NCBI GenBank assembly: GCA_004151065.3 | Contig: NWUY0300124985.1 | Coordinates: 1-12,711, forward strand | Source of the DNA: Larix sibirica | Lineage: Eukaryota > Streptophyta > Pinopsida > Pinales > Pinaceae | DNA length: 12,711 nucleotides | Direction of reading: 5' to 3' | Shown here: in pieces, positions 1-8,700 of the stretch | Numbering within the stretch: the stretch's first letter is position 1 | How the letters are laid out: each line of letters begins with the position of its first letter | The notes under the pieces: generated by a model | Told to the model about the DNA's origin: nothing | Databases searched by the model: none | What the model saw: only the letters and a program-made list of their open reading frames with translations | Position numbers and translations under genes: made by a program

Positions 1-409
1 CCTCTTCAGGACCGAAGTGCTTCCATTGCACTTTTAACTGGACAATAACCCGCTTCCGGCGGATTCATTTCTCTCTTGTCCAGAATGCAAAGGGGATTGG
101 AATAAACTCCCCTTCTGGTTCTACCTGCAACAAATCCCAATCAATCACGTGTTTAGAGTCATAAACATACTTTTTAAGCAAGGATACATGAAAAACATTG
201 TGAACAATACCATAAGCAGGCAATGCAATTTCATAGAACATCGGGCCTTTCTTGGCCAATACTTCAAATGGTCCACAATGTCTAGGAGCTAACTTTCTAC
301 ATTTTCCCAAGTTCAAAGAACTTATTTTCACTTTGATTTTTAGATACACATGTTCCCTAACTTGATACTCTTTATCTCTTATGCTTTTGTCGACATAACC
401 TTTTTCCAA
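1..409 (-). pseudogene. pol: Integrase C-terminal GPF module and chromodomain-like tail (partial)
   Basis: Open from 409 to 65, in a different frame from the preceding core piece (a frameshift lies near 400). It contains EYQVREHVYLKIK, then RHCGPFEVLAKKGPMFYEI, the GPF/Y module that chromovirus-type integrases carry, then VFHVSLLKKYVYDSKHVIDW. After a stop near 63 the same region continues as RVIVQLKVQWKHFGPEE, resembling the end of a plant chromovirus chromodomain. The family uses this part for target-site choice. It runs off the left edge, so its end is not seen. Confidence 0.85.
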
Positions 410-1200
410 TCATGTTCCTCTTTTAAGTTTTGTTGTACCTTGTTTACCAACTTCTCTAATTCTTTTAGCATATCTGGTCCTAACATCAACCTATCCACCA
501 GACTATCCCAAGTCACAAGAGTTCTACATTTTCTGCCATATAACACTTCAAACATACTCATTTTAGTGGATGTTTGATAACCGTTATTATATACAAACTA
601 TGCAAGATTTATGTAGTCTTTCCAATGGGATGGGTTGTGCATAACATACATCCGAAGCATATCCTATAATATCTGGTTAGTGCGTTCCATTTTTCCATTC
701 GTTTGTAGGTGATAGGCAGTGCTTAAATTCAGCTGTGTGTCTAGCCCAAAAAATAATTCCTTCCAAAAGTTACCCATAAACTTCGTGTCTTTGTCAGATA
801 TAATTGTTTCTGGGACACCATGTAATCTGAAAGTTTCCTTCAAGAAAATATTTGCAATGTGTACTACTTTATAAGTTGAATTTACAGGAATGAAATGTGC
901 ACCTTAGAGATTTTGTCCACTACTACCATGATGGATTAATTTTATTTCTTTCCTTTCGGAAAACCAGTGATAAAATCAATACTTTTCCCTTCCCATTTCC
1001 ATTCCAAAATGGATAAATCTAGTTGGGTGCTAGTGTTTAGTCTTGACTATTTGGCACTCTTGACACTTAGCTATATAAAGAGATACATCAACTTTCAGTC
1101 TAGGCCATAAATAATATTTATTGCAACATAAATAATCTTTTGGTAACCATGATGCCCAGAATAGGGTTGTTTATGAAATTCATTTAAAATATCCGACCTG
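380..1200 (-). pseudogene. pol: Integrase: zinc-binding and catalytic core domains, decayed
   Basis: Integrase inserts the cDNA into the genome. The HHCC zinc domain is visible as EFHKQPYSGHHGYQKI (about 1134-1183) and KCQECQIVKTKH (CQECQ near 1051-1066), in two frames. The catalytic core has IDFITGFP with its Asp codon at 976-978, then IISDKDTKF with Asp at 793-795, and NGKMERTNQ with Glu at 685-687. The last two are separated by exactly 35 residues, the classic D-D(35)E spacing, so all three acidic residues survive. Several stops and at least two frameshifts break the frame. The open end piece (561-379) has MSMFEVLYGRKCRTLVTWDS. Confidence 0.9.
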
Positions 1201-1580
1201 ATATTTGTCAATTCTAGTACATACAACCTTTCCTTAGTACGTACAACCTTTCCTTAGACCATAATAAACCTATTTCATCAATTCTATAATCGTTATGTAG
1301 CTATCTCAACTTGTTTTCCTAAACTTTTCTTATCATTTCAATGTAAAAGTTATCATTTTTAGTCGTTGTCCTAATTTTTTCATACAAAACAGAATTAGTT
1401 TGGTTGACTCTGACTTCATAAATTAAATGCACTCTCCAACTTAAGGCATCAACCACTTTATTTTCCTTACCTTTAATGTGTTTGACATCAAAGTTGTATT
1501 CACTTAGAAAAGATAACTACCTAGCTTGTCTAGCATTCAAATTTTGCTGCTCAAAGATGTACTTCAAGCCCGTGTTATCT
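1200..1580 (-). pseudogene. pol: Second partial RNase H C-terminus with a different linker
   Basis: This repeats DNTGLKYIFEQQNLNARQAR, has a TAG in place of the following Trp, then LSFLSEYNFDVKHIKGKENK and VVDALSWRVH. The linker that follows (LIYEVRVNQTNSVLYEKIRT, then HNDYRIDEIGLLWSKERLYV) is unrelated to the one after the first copy and leads to the integrase zinc domain. So the N-terminal part of pol and the integrase part may come from two related element lineages. It has stops near 1515 and in the linker. Confidence 0.85.
1222..1257. repeat. 20-bp tandem duplication
   Basis: The 16-base string TACAACCTTTCCTTAG starts at 1222 and again at 1242. The 20-bp period is not a multiple of three, so it shifts the frame between the RNase H linker and the integrase. 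Confidence 0.85.
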
Positions 1581-1904
1581 NATGAGAATTCCATCATCTT
1601 CCAAATGATACCCTTCATACCTCTTTTCAAAATTATGTTCTTGTAATTTGTCCTTTATTTGCACATATAGTTCATCTTCAACAACACAGTTAACAATCTG
1701 TTGCCTTAAATCTGATTGATAGGTACTAATGGATGCCACATGCATTTAATGCACTTTTCTACTAAGTGCATCTGCCACCTTATTTTCTTTACCTTTTATG
1801 TGTTTTACATCAAAGTTATATTCACTTAGAAAAGTTAACCATCTAGCTTGTCTAGCATTCAAATTTTGCTGCTCAAAGATGTACTTCAAGCCCGTGTTAT
1901 CTAT
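1437..1904 (-). repeat. Dispersed direct duplication in RNase H, period 322 bp
   Basis: Units lie at about 1437-1580 and 1759-1902. The 60 bases at 1521-1580 equal 1843-1902 exactly, while the adjoining part (about 1443-1520 against 1765-1842) differs at about 12 of 78 positions. The perfect stretch ends next to N1581. Confidence 0.9.
1581..1581. other. Single ambiguous base (N) at a duplication junction
   Basis: This is the only N in the window, placed directly between the second RNase H copy and the first copy's linker. If the N is left out, the two sides join in the same reading frame, so the N acts as an extra base. It may mark an assembly join or an unresolved base. Confidence 0.9.
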
Positions 1905-2159
1905 TTTGAGGAGAAATCATTTTCCCATTAGATAGTGCCTTCACATTTTCAAAGCGTGGATGATGGAAGCCAACTCTAAATCACGCGTCGCATAATTTAT
2001 TTCATGTTCTTTCAGCTTTCGTGACTGACAAGAAATAACATAGTCATTATGCATGAGGGATCCACCTAGTCCTTCATTGTATGCATCCATGCAAACAACG
2101 AAATCCCCATCTAGATCAACTATCTTTAGGATAGGAGCAGTTGTTAATAGATGTTTCAA
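1582..2159 (-). pseudogene. pol: RNase H domain, first copy, plus linker
   Basis: This degrades the RNA strand during reverse transcription. It continues the RT frame after one amber codon. Seen in order: LLTTAPILKIVDLDGDF, CMDAYNEGLGGSL (catalytic Asp, family TDAS), SRKLKEHEINYATRDLELAS (catalytic Glu), two TGA stops near 1930-1941, then KIDNTGLKYIFEQQNLNARQ (third acidic residue), a conserved HIKGKENKVADALSRK end, a TAA, and the linker YQSDLRQQIVNCVVEDE up to EGYHLEDDGIL. The family would then enter the integrase zinc domain. Here it meets N1581 and a second RNase H end. Confidence 0.88.
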
Positions 2160-2162
2160 TTG

Positions 2163-3301
2163 CTAGAAACTCTTTTCACATTTTTCTGACCATACAAACT
2201 TCGACTCATTTTTCTGTAAGGAAGTAATGGGATACGCAATCCAAGAAAAGTTCTCAATGAACTTCCTATAGTACTCTGCCAGTCCCATCAACGACCGAAT
2301 TTCAGACACATTGGTAGGAGTAGGCCACTTTGTGATTGCTTTTATCTTTTTAGGATCTACAACAATACCTTCCTCTGAAATTATGTGTCCTAAATACTGA
2401 ATTTGTTTCTTATAAAATTCACACTTACTGAACTTAACATATAATTGGTTCTTCCGTGGCACTTGCAATACAATTTTCAAATGTTCTTCGTGCTCTTCCT
2501 CATTCTTAGAGTAAATGAGTATGTCGTCAATAAAGTCTAGTGAAAACTTATCTATATACTCGTTGTATACTAGATTCATCATGCACATGAAATTAGCAGG
2601 TGCATTAATCAAGACAAATGGCATCACTAGTCCTAAATAGTGAATTTGTTTCCTATAAAAGTCACACTTACTAAACTTAGCATATAATTGGTTCTTCCGT
2701 AGCACAATTCCCAAATATTCTTCGTGCTCTTCCTCATTCTTAGAGTAAATCAGTATGTCATCAATAAAGACTGGTACAAACTTATCTAGATACTCATTGT
2801 ATATGTTATTCATCATGCACATAAAAGTAGCAGGTGCATTAGTCAATCCAAATGGCATCACTACGAACTCATAATGGCCATATCTGGTTCTAAAGGATTT
2901 TTATTTATGTCATCATCTTGAATTCTTACTTAGTGATAACCACATCGTAGGTCAATCTTAGAAAAGATCTTGGATCCCCCAACTTGATCAAATAAATCAT
3001 ATATTCTTGGAAATGGATATATGTTCTTAATAGTGAACTTGTTCAACTATCGATAATCAATGCACATTTGCATTGTACCATTCTTTTTCTTTACAAAAAG
3101 GATTAGTGCTCCCCATGGAGACACACTGGGTCTTATATACCCTTTCTCAATCAACTCTTGGAGTTTCATTTTCAGCTCAACCAGCTCAGGTGTACTCATG
3201 TTGTATGAAGCTTTCAAAACTGATAATACTATGGGAACTAGCTCTATGGAAAAGTCCAAGTACCTCTTAGGAGGCAGCCCTAGTATTTCCTCGGGAAACA
3301 C
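2163..3301 (-). pseudogene. pol: Reverse transcriptase with an in-frame duplicated catalytic block
   Basis: RT copies element RNA into DNA. The first part (3301-3047) includes a linker ([12 protein letters not shown]), the fingers region ([13 protein letters not shown]) and CIDYR, then a TAG. The frame continues through [18 protein letters not shown] to motif [12 protein letters not shown], with its Asp at 2951-2953 and then another stop. After a frameshift near 2870 a 232-codon stretch is fully open (2861-2163). It holds motif B ([12 protein letters not shown]), motif C as [10 protein letters not shown] (2739-2768), then a second motif B ([12 protein letters not shown]) and second [10 protein letters not shown] (2505-2534), followed by the thumb ([10 protein letters not shown]) and connection ([11 protein letters not shown]). 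The usual YVDD box is FIDD here, keeping both Asp residues. One amber codon separates it from RNase H. A normal RT has one B-C block, so the protein is about 78-81 residues too long. Confidence 0.92.
2388..2863 (-). repeat. Direct duplication of the RT motif B-C segment
   Basis: Two adjacent copies lie at 2388-2629 and 2631-2863. The period is 234 bp at one end and 243 bp at the other because the left copy has 9 extra bases (three extra codons, QVP). By my hand alignment there are about 27 substitutions in 233 positions, near 88% identity. Both copies are in frame and both encode [10 protein letters not shown]. The junction runs from HYLGLV straight into MPFVLINAP. Confidence 0.92.
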
Positions 3302-3329
3302 ATCTTCAAATTCACTTAAACCGGAAAAT

Positions 3330-3822
3330 ATTCTATTTGTTGTTTGTTCTCTTTGCTGAAAATTTGAATATTAATAGCGTAAATCTTGCAGCCTTTTCTA
3401 ACACATTTATTAACTTGTAAGGATGAAATTTGTATTACTAAAATTTGTTTGGGTATTCCACAAGCAGTTTGTTGGTTTCCATGTTCATCCACATAGGTGA
3501 AAGTTTTGTTTAAGCAATTGAGTATTACATGATGTTGTTCCATCCAATCCATGCCTATCAAAATATCGTAAGAACCCAATGGTAAAAATTTTAAATATGC
3601 AGCTGTTTTTAGAACATTCATGTCCAAATTGAAACCTTCAACTAAATAAGAAATATTTCTCTTAGTTCCTGTAGAAAGCTAAACTAGCCATGGTTTGTTT
3701 TGTTTTGATTTATTTAAGTTGCAAGCATCAAAAACCTTAGGAGATATGTAACAACGACATGCTCCTAGGTCAATAAAAATAAAAATGGGTTTAGATGGAA
3801 TTTTACCTTCAATATCCACCAT
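3330..3822 (-). pseudogene. Retroelement aspartic protease, inactive
   Basis: Retropepsin-like protease that would cut the Gag-Pol polyprotein. The active-site strand reads FIFIDLGAC where the family has D-S/T-G-A, so the residue after the catalytic Asp is Leu instead of Ser/Thr. An in-frame TAG follows (PWLV-stop-LSTGTK). The C-terminal half, open from 3627 to 3316, contains LPLGSYDILIGMDWMEQHHV, the typical ILIGMDW flap/second-strand region of plant Ty3/Gypsy proteases. The domain follows gag almost directly, and a frame change separates it from RT. Confidence 0.85.
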
Positions 3823-3849
3823 GGTAGATTGTTAGTAGGAAAGCTTTTA

Positions 3850-5101
3850 TTTCCCTTGCGATAAGGAGGTGGTTTAAAAACCTTCCTTCTATTATCTGAA
3901 AACACTTTTAAGTTTTTCTCTGCTCTTATTTATGCTTTCATTTTCATGTTGATTGTGCTCATAACAAATCCTTGCTTTGTATAGCACCTCATCTAAATTA
4001 TTAGGAGTGTCAAACTCTATCTTTTCCTTGAAGTAGGGTGGAAGGAAACCTAAAAACTATTGAATCTTAACTTTTTCATCTCTGATATAGGGTACATAAT
4101 GGAGCAGTTCTAAAAATATGTTAATCAAACTATCCATGGCCATAGAAGCCATCTTTAAGTCGTGGAACTCCTTAATCTTCTTGTCAGATAATTGTTCTGA
4201 CATATACTTATCTTGGAACATTCTTTTAAAATTATTCCACTTAACATTTATTTCTTTCAAATTCTTGGTTAGTTTCATATCTCACCACCACCAGGAAGCC
4301 TTTTGGTTTAAGTTATAGATGGCCAAGCGAGCTTTCAACTTACTTGGATAATTATAAACTTTAAAATATTTAGACAATCCTCAGCTTTCTCACTTATGTC
4401 TAAATATCCATTAAAGATTGGGGATTTGATCTTCTTAAATTCTCCTTGCGGTCCTCCACTACTAGAAGGCTTATGTTTCTTGTTATGGGGAGAGGATAAG
4501 GATGAGTCTGAAGAGTTGCTACTGTAGTATTGTTTATTTTCTAAGTTTGAACTTGAATTAGGCATAGATTTAGTATGTCATCAAATTATTTGCTTCTAGC
4601 CCTTTTCTCATAGATAGGCCCTTTGACTACATTACTAGATGTGTGAGCAAGTTGTTGGTTGTTCTTGATTTATGTTAATGCTTTTAGTAAAAATGTGTTG
4701 ACATCTTCCTGCCCTTTCTTGCTCCAATATTATCATCTTTAAATATTTGGAATTTTACTTTCAACTTTGCACACTTTTCATTAATTCTGAAGGTGTAGCA
4801 GTCGTTTCACTGTCATTTAACTTGACATGCATTGCCTCCTCATGAGGTGGTGATTCAAGATTTACGTACTAACTAGAATCCCTTTCAACAATCATGTTTT
4901 CTGTAAGTTCTAATTTTGTTGTCTTGTATTCTGGATTTGGTCTATGAGTTCCTCCTACTGAGCAAAGTTTTCCCAGGTCCTCTCACGCTCAACTCTATTT
5001 CTAGTTGTACTTAATGTCAAGTTTAAAAGTTGTGAAGAAACATAATTTTGGTTTCTAAATTCGTTGAGCAGATTTGGTTGTGTTTGTTGTTGTATTGTCA
5101 T
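3850..5101 (-). pseudogene. gag: gag (capsid polyprotein) of the Ty3/Gypsy element, decayed
   Basis: Gag forms the virus-like particle that packages element RNA. The likely start is the ATG at 5099-5101 (MTIQQQTQPNLLNEF), about 120 bases after the PBS; this frame is open for 48 codons to a TAG at 4955-4957. Gag-like sequence then continues in changing frames: a Ser/Lys-rich stretch at 4335-4565, KARLAIYNLNQKASWWW around 4280-4340 ending in a TGA that replaces a codon, then the core of the Retrotrans_gag domain at 4057-4278 (WNNFKRMFQDKY, KIKEFHDLKM, YVPYIRDEKVKIQ). FLGFLPPYFKEKIEF and LYKARICYEHNQ follow at about 3960-4055. At least three frameshifts and several stops are present. No CCHC zinc knuckle is seen before the protease. 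Family assignment is secure; the exact start is an inference. Confidence 0.88.
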
Positions 5102-5217
5102 TTATCCTTTGAACTCTAAAATTCTGATGTGCAGAAGAAGAAAAAATGATTTTATTAGTTTTATTCATCCACAACGGGTCTACGGACAAGCCCAAAGGCC
5201 ACAAAGTGTTTGAAACT

Positions 5218-5231
5218 TGGCTCTGATACCA
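5218..5231 (-). promoter_or_regulatory. Primer-binding site for initiator Met tRNA
   Basis: The minus strand reads TGGTATCAGAGCCA, fully complementary over 14 bases to the 3' end of plant tRNA-iMet including CCA. It lies two bases inside the LTR end (TTACA). This is where the tRNA primes minus-strand DNA synthesis. It fixes both the element's orientation and the inner LTR border. Confidence 0.93.
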
Positions 5232-5233
5232 AT

Positions 5234-5820
5234 TGTAACAACTCCAAAAATCCATACTTAATTTTTTTGTTAATCGTCATTAAACGACAAATACATAGTT
5301 ATTAGATATGGTTACAACATAGTGGATAGGTTATTATAGTTTTAGCCCCAAACCAGACTTCATCATTGGTCTAACTTGTTCGTTAAAGGTAGACTCATTA
5401 TTTGTTCCGGGGTCTTGAAGTATCACTAAGTTGTTTAGTCAAATTCTGACTTATACATGTTTAATATTGTTTAAAATTCTCATAAGAGAAACATTTTATT
5501 TTCAACTTATAAATTAACACCATAAAATACTTTATATATATATTATCAATGAATATTATTAATAAATAATAATAATATTTATTAATGTTAGGGAAAAAGT
5601 GTATATCTTTTACCTCTCTTTGTCTTATTTTATTTTCTTTCCTATTCAAGGAGTAAATAGGTTTCAATTCTCACCATTTATTTTATTTTTAATTTAATTA
5701 ATAATATTTATCCTCACATTGTATTAACTCTTCATTAACTCTCTTATGTATTAATTTAAGAAATTATCCCCCCTGTCCTAGTGTGCTTGATCCCTCTTTT
5801 GACTAGGTTGTTCCCCAACA
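5234..5820 (-). repeat. Probable 5' LTR of the Ty3/Gypsy element (right boundary tentative)
   Basis: The left boundary is firm: on the minus strand the sequence ends GGAGTTGTTACA, followed by two bases and the PBS. The right boundary is chosen because the minus strand starts TGTTGGGGAACAACC at 5820, giving a TG...CA element of about 587 bp. A TATATATATAAAG motif near 5530-5543 on the minus strand sits about 275 bp inside, where a U3 TATA box would be. Another TG start near 5830 is possible, and the second LTR copy needed for proof is outside the window. Confidence 0.6.
5530..5543 (-). promoter_or_regulatory. Candidate LTR TATA box
   Basis: TATATATATAAAG on the minus strand lies in the middle of the proposed 5' LTR and upstream of gag in the transcription direction. 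The surrounding sequence is very AT-rich, so a chance match is quite possible. Confidence 0.35.
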
Positions 5821-5870
5821 GTTAGAAACATTAAAATAGATAAACATAAATGATCATTTCATTTAATAAT

Positions 5871-6286
5871 CTTGATGTTCTATAGTTTTCTTAACTCAAC
5901 ATCAATCCAAAATTATTTGAATTTAAGTATCCTTGATGCTCTAGAGTCTCATGACTCAACATCAAACCAAAAATTATTTAAGTCTCATTACTCTTGATGC
6001 TCCAAAGTATCATGACTCAACATCAAATCAAAAATGTTTTTGAGTCTAATTACTCTTGATTCTCCAGAGCCTCTTGACTCAATTTCAAATCAAAATGTAT
6101 TTAAGTCTAATTACTCTTGATGCTCCAGAGTCTCTTGATTCAACATCAAATCAAAATGTCTTTAAATATAATTATTCTAGATGCTCCAGAGTCTCCTGAC
6201 TCAACATCAAATCAAAATGTCTTTAAATCTAATTATTCTAGGGGCTCCAGAGTCTCTTGACTCAACATCAAATCAAAATGTCTTAA
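5871..6286. repeat. Seven-copy 61-bp minisatellite with nested dyads
   Basis: Units start at 5871, 5932, 5993, 6055, 6116, 6177 and 6238 (steps 61, 61, 62, 61, 61, 61); the last unit is cut short near 6286. The best-conserved core is TTGATGCTCCAGAG then TCTCTTGACTCAACATCAA. It holds an inner dyad GAGTC-4 nt-GACTC and an outer dyad TTGATG...CATCAA. Left copies are more diverged and the right ones more alike. There are no unique spacers, so it is not CRISPR. It lies between the proposed LTR and the plus-strand coiled-coil relic and could belong to either element's untranslated region or be independent. Confidence 0.93.
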
Positions 6287-6402
6287 GGACTTTATAACTA
6301 GGGTACAAACTTGGGATATTGCAGTTCCTTTGTCTTTATCCGACAAAAGAAACAAATCATGCAAAGGAACATTAGAAACTCAGGCTTCCCACGCAACCTA
6401 AG

Positions 6403-7515
6403 ATGAACATTACACTAGAGACTCCTGTATTCAAGCACACCAATAAAGCGCCCAAATTTATGGACTCAACAAATGTGGCCACCACTTTGGAAAATGAAGA
6501 CAACATATAAAATCTATCCAAAGAGCTAAACCAAGCCATAAAGAAGATTGGCCTTTTAGAGGACCATCTCCTGGAAACCATAAGAGAGGGAGTTGAGTTA
6601 AAACACAATTATGATTCCCTCCAAGAAGAAAAAAGAACTTTGGATATATTAGAGGAGTATTTACTAATAAATAAGGATGCATTAGTTGCTTGAGTCGAGG
6701 GTCTCAAAGTTGAAAAGAGGCCATGATAACAAAGACTAAAATCCTACATAATGAAAAAGATGCACTAAAAAGAGAATCAAAGGAATTGAGAGAGGAAAAG
6801 TAGAGCTTAGCGGAATTTCATGCTTGCGCTATCGCATTACAACACAAGTACTTCCATGCACAGGAATCGGTCACATAGAAGCTCCACGAAGTACAAAAGG
6901 TTGTGGCAATGCTTAAGGTTGTAATTGAAAGCGCCAAAGAACATGATCTCAACATCAAGAAAGTTAAGGGAAAACTGAAGGGTGTGGAAGCCTGAAAGTA
7001 ACAGACTATTGAGGTTCCCCCCATTTTCCAAAGAGGACTATGGAGGAAATACAGGTAGATTACACCACCATGGATAACTTGTAGGAAATTGAGTTAAATT
7101 TGTAAAAGGATGTTATTGCTTCACTAAGTAAATGCCAGAATATACACATAGGTATGGAGAAAGTGTTTGAAAGATGCTAGCTACCACCCCAGGGACCTTT
7201 GAAGAACCCACTCCAAAGGAGAAGTGACTAGAAGAGCTTAGGAAAATCAAATATGAAGGAATTGAATCCATATGAACCACATTACAAGTGATCACACATG
7301 CACTGCAAGATCTAGTTGGGGTACCCACACGCAAAATCCATTTCATGACGATGTGCCACACTTCTGCCATGAAGGGACTAATCACATTGACCTAAGAAGC
7401 AATGTCACATGAAGTCTCGTTGTGTTTGGTCAAGCCTTGAAATTTGAACATTATTTCATATGATTGTGAATTGTGGGATCAATTTATTAAATCCCAAGGG
7501 AATGCTCCCTCTTAA
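6403..7515 (+). pseudogene. Decayed coiled-coil-rich reading frame, family not recognised
   Basis: I do not recognise the family. The plus strand reads as protein in pieces across all three frames. From ATG 6403 it is open for 35 codons to TAA 6508-6510; then 60 codons to TGA 6691-6693 (LSKELNQAIKKIGLLEDHLL, LQEEKRTLDILEEYLL). Frame 3 runs from 6723 with stops at 6801, 6876 and 6993 (HNEKDALKRESKELREEK, KLHEVQKVVAMLKVVIESAK). Frame 2 from 7040 reads MEEIQVDYTTMDNL and KDVIASLSKCQNIHIGMEKV. Frame 1 then reads EEPTPKEK, LQVITHALQDLVGVPTRK and CELWDQFIKSQGNAPS, ending at TAA 7513-7515. The Lys/Glu/Leu-rich pattern predicts long coiled coils. It runs opposite to the Ty3/Gypsy element. It may be a Gag-like or accessory protein of another retroelement, or a dead host-like gene. 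Minus-strand open frames over it look like shadows. Confidence 0.6.
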
Positions 7516-8690
7516 AATTATGTAATTTAAAATTAGGTTATTTTCTTTTTTTTGAGAGAATAAAAAATCTAAGTTAGAAGTGCCTAAAGAACCCAAGATT
7601 CATAACTGACTGTGGGAATCGAAATAGAGTTACTTTAGTCAAAGTTATAAAAGAAAGGGGAGTGGGAGAGAAAGGGGAACTTTGGTTGTAGCTTGTACTG
7701 CTAATTTCTGTAAAAACTATTTATGTGGATGAATAGAAAATCTATTGAACTGAATTTTTGGCATGGAATCATGGCTATGGCTTGGATGAATTTTGCAGAA
7801 CTATTTCTCTCTTTACTTTTCTCCTATATGCAATAAGATTGTTCTTAATTACTGGTGGATTATTCCTACAATATTCTATTTTTAGTGTATAAGTACTTAT
7901 ATGTTGTCTTTGCTTTTTATGAATAGTGAATGCATAATTGTTATGCTATTGTGACTATTCTAATGTGAATGTGTTATTATGTAGATGCTATACATGTCTA
8001 ATATAAATCTATATGTTTTCCGAATGTGTATATCAATGCTCTTCATTGATCATGCCTTTTAATATTGCTCCTAGCTATGACAAGTTAGTATAGTGTATGA
8101 ATGTATTGTTGATTAGTTCATATTGCATTTCATCCCCTTAAAAAAACCTAAACATTGGACTAGGTTGCAACCGTTGGAAACCCAAAACTAGTGAACGGTA
8201 TCTAGGCCAAAATCCAAGCAAGTTCCCTATTCCAAACAGTTTAAGGTCTAATTGGGGCTTTATATTAGGGAGAACCCCTACTATCGACTCAAGGACATTT
8301 CTAGGCATCAACACATAGTAAGATAATATAAATATGGAGTGCTAATATAACAACCTACAGTTAGGTTGCCAAAAACTAACCAAAACTCTCAAGCACCTGC
8401 AACAACGTGATAAAAACCTAGTTGTTGTCATTTATTGTCACTTTTGGTTCTTAATCATGGACAAATTTTCCTCTAGCCTCTCGGGACATTGTTACCATAT
8501 GAATCCATCGAGATAGAGCACACTAAAAAATATTCATTCAAAAATTCACTGGCTCAAACTACTCCAAAATTATGTTAAAATTAAAGTTATGATAAAAACA
8601 TTAAAAACAAAGCCCTAATAGTATGTAGGAAAATAATAATGATCAAATACATTCTGAAATATTACACACCAACACACGAGAAGAGAGCAA
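7516..8690. other. AT-rich non-coding stretch
   Basis: I find no coding pattern on either strand beyond short chance frames. The stretch contains a purine-rich tract near 7650-7679 and a 7-bp perfect stem (CAACCTA, loop CAGT, TAGGTTG) at 8351-8368. It may be the 3' untranslated or LTR part of the element that carried the coiled-coil frame, but no boundary can be shown. Confidence 0.6.
7650..7679 (+). other. Purine-rich tract, possible decayed polypurine tract
   Basis: Thirty bases, all A or G except one T, lying 135 bases after the end of the plus-strand coiled-coil relic. A polypurine tract just before a 3' LTR primes plus-strand synthesis in retroelements. No clear LTR start follows, so this is a weak suggestion. 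Confidence 0.3.
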
Positions 8691-8700
8691 TAATACACAA

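Larger units (their letters stand above)
1..5820 (-). mobile_element. Degenerate Ty3/Gypsy LTR retrotransposon, 3' end cut by window edge
   Basis: Read on the minus strand, the order is LTR, initiator-Met PBS, gag, protease, RT, RNase H, integrase, GPF/chromodomain-like tail. RT-RNase H before integrase is the Ty3/Gypsy (Metaviridae) order; Copia elements have integrase first. The GPF module and a tail containing QLKVQWKHFGPEE at the left edge suggest a chromovirus-like lineage, which is an inference. No zinc knuckle is visible in gag. The 3' LTR and polypurine tract lie outside the window, so the two LTRs cannot be compared to date the insertion. Every domain carries stops or frameshifts except one 232-codon RT stretch. 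The element could not replicate by itself. Confidence 0.93.

Noticed and set aside
350-577. Plus-strand open frame over the integrase
   Set aside because: Antisense to clear integrase sequence, with no motif of its own. The same holds for plus frames at 3060-3359 and 4118-4318.
5871-6286. CRISPR-like array
   Set aside because: Units are contiguous 61-bp repeats without unique spacers, in plant DNA.
6372-7385. Minus-strand open frames of 64-90 codons
   Set aside because: They lie antisense to the plus-strand coiled-coil relic, overlap each other in several frames and show no domain. They look like shadows.
8351-8368. 7-bp perfect stem-loop
   Set aside because: Short stems of this size are expected by chance in 12.7 kb; no other copy or context supports a role.
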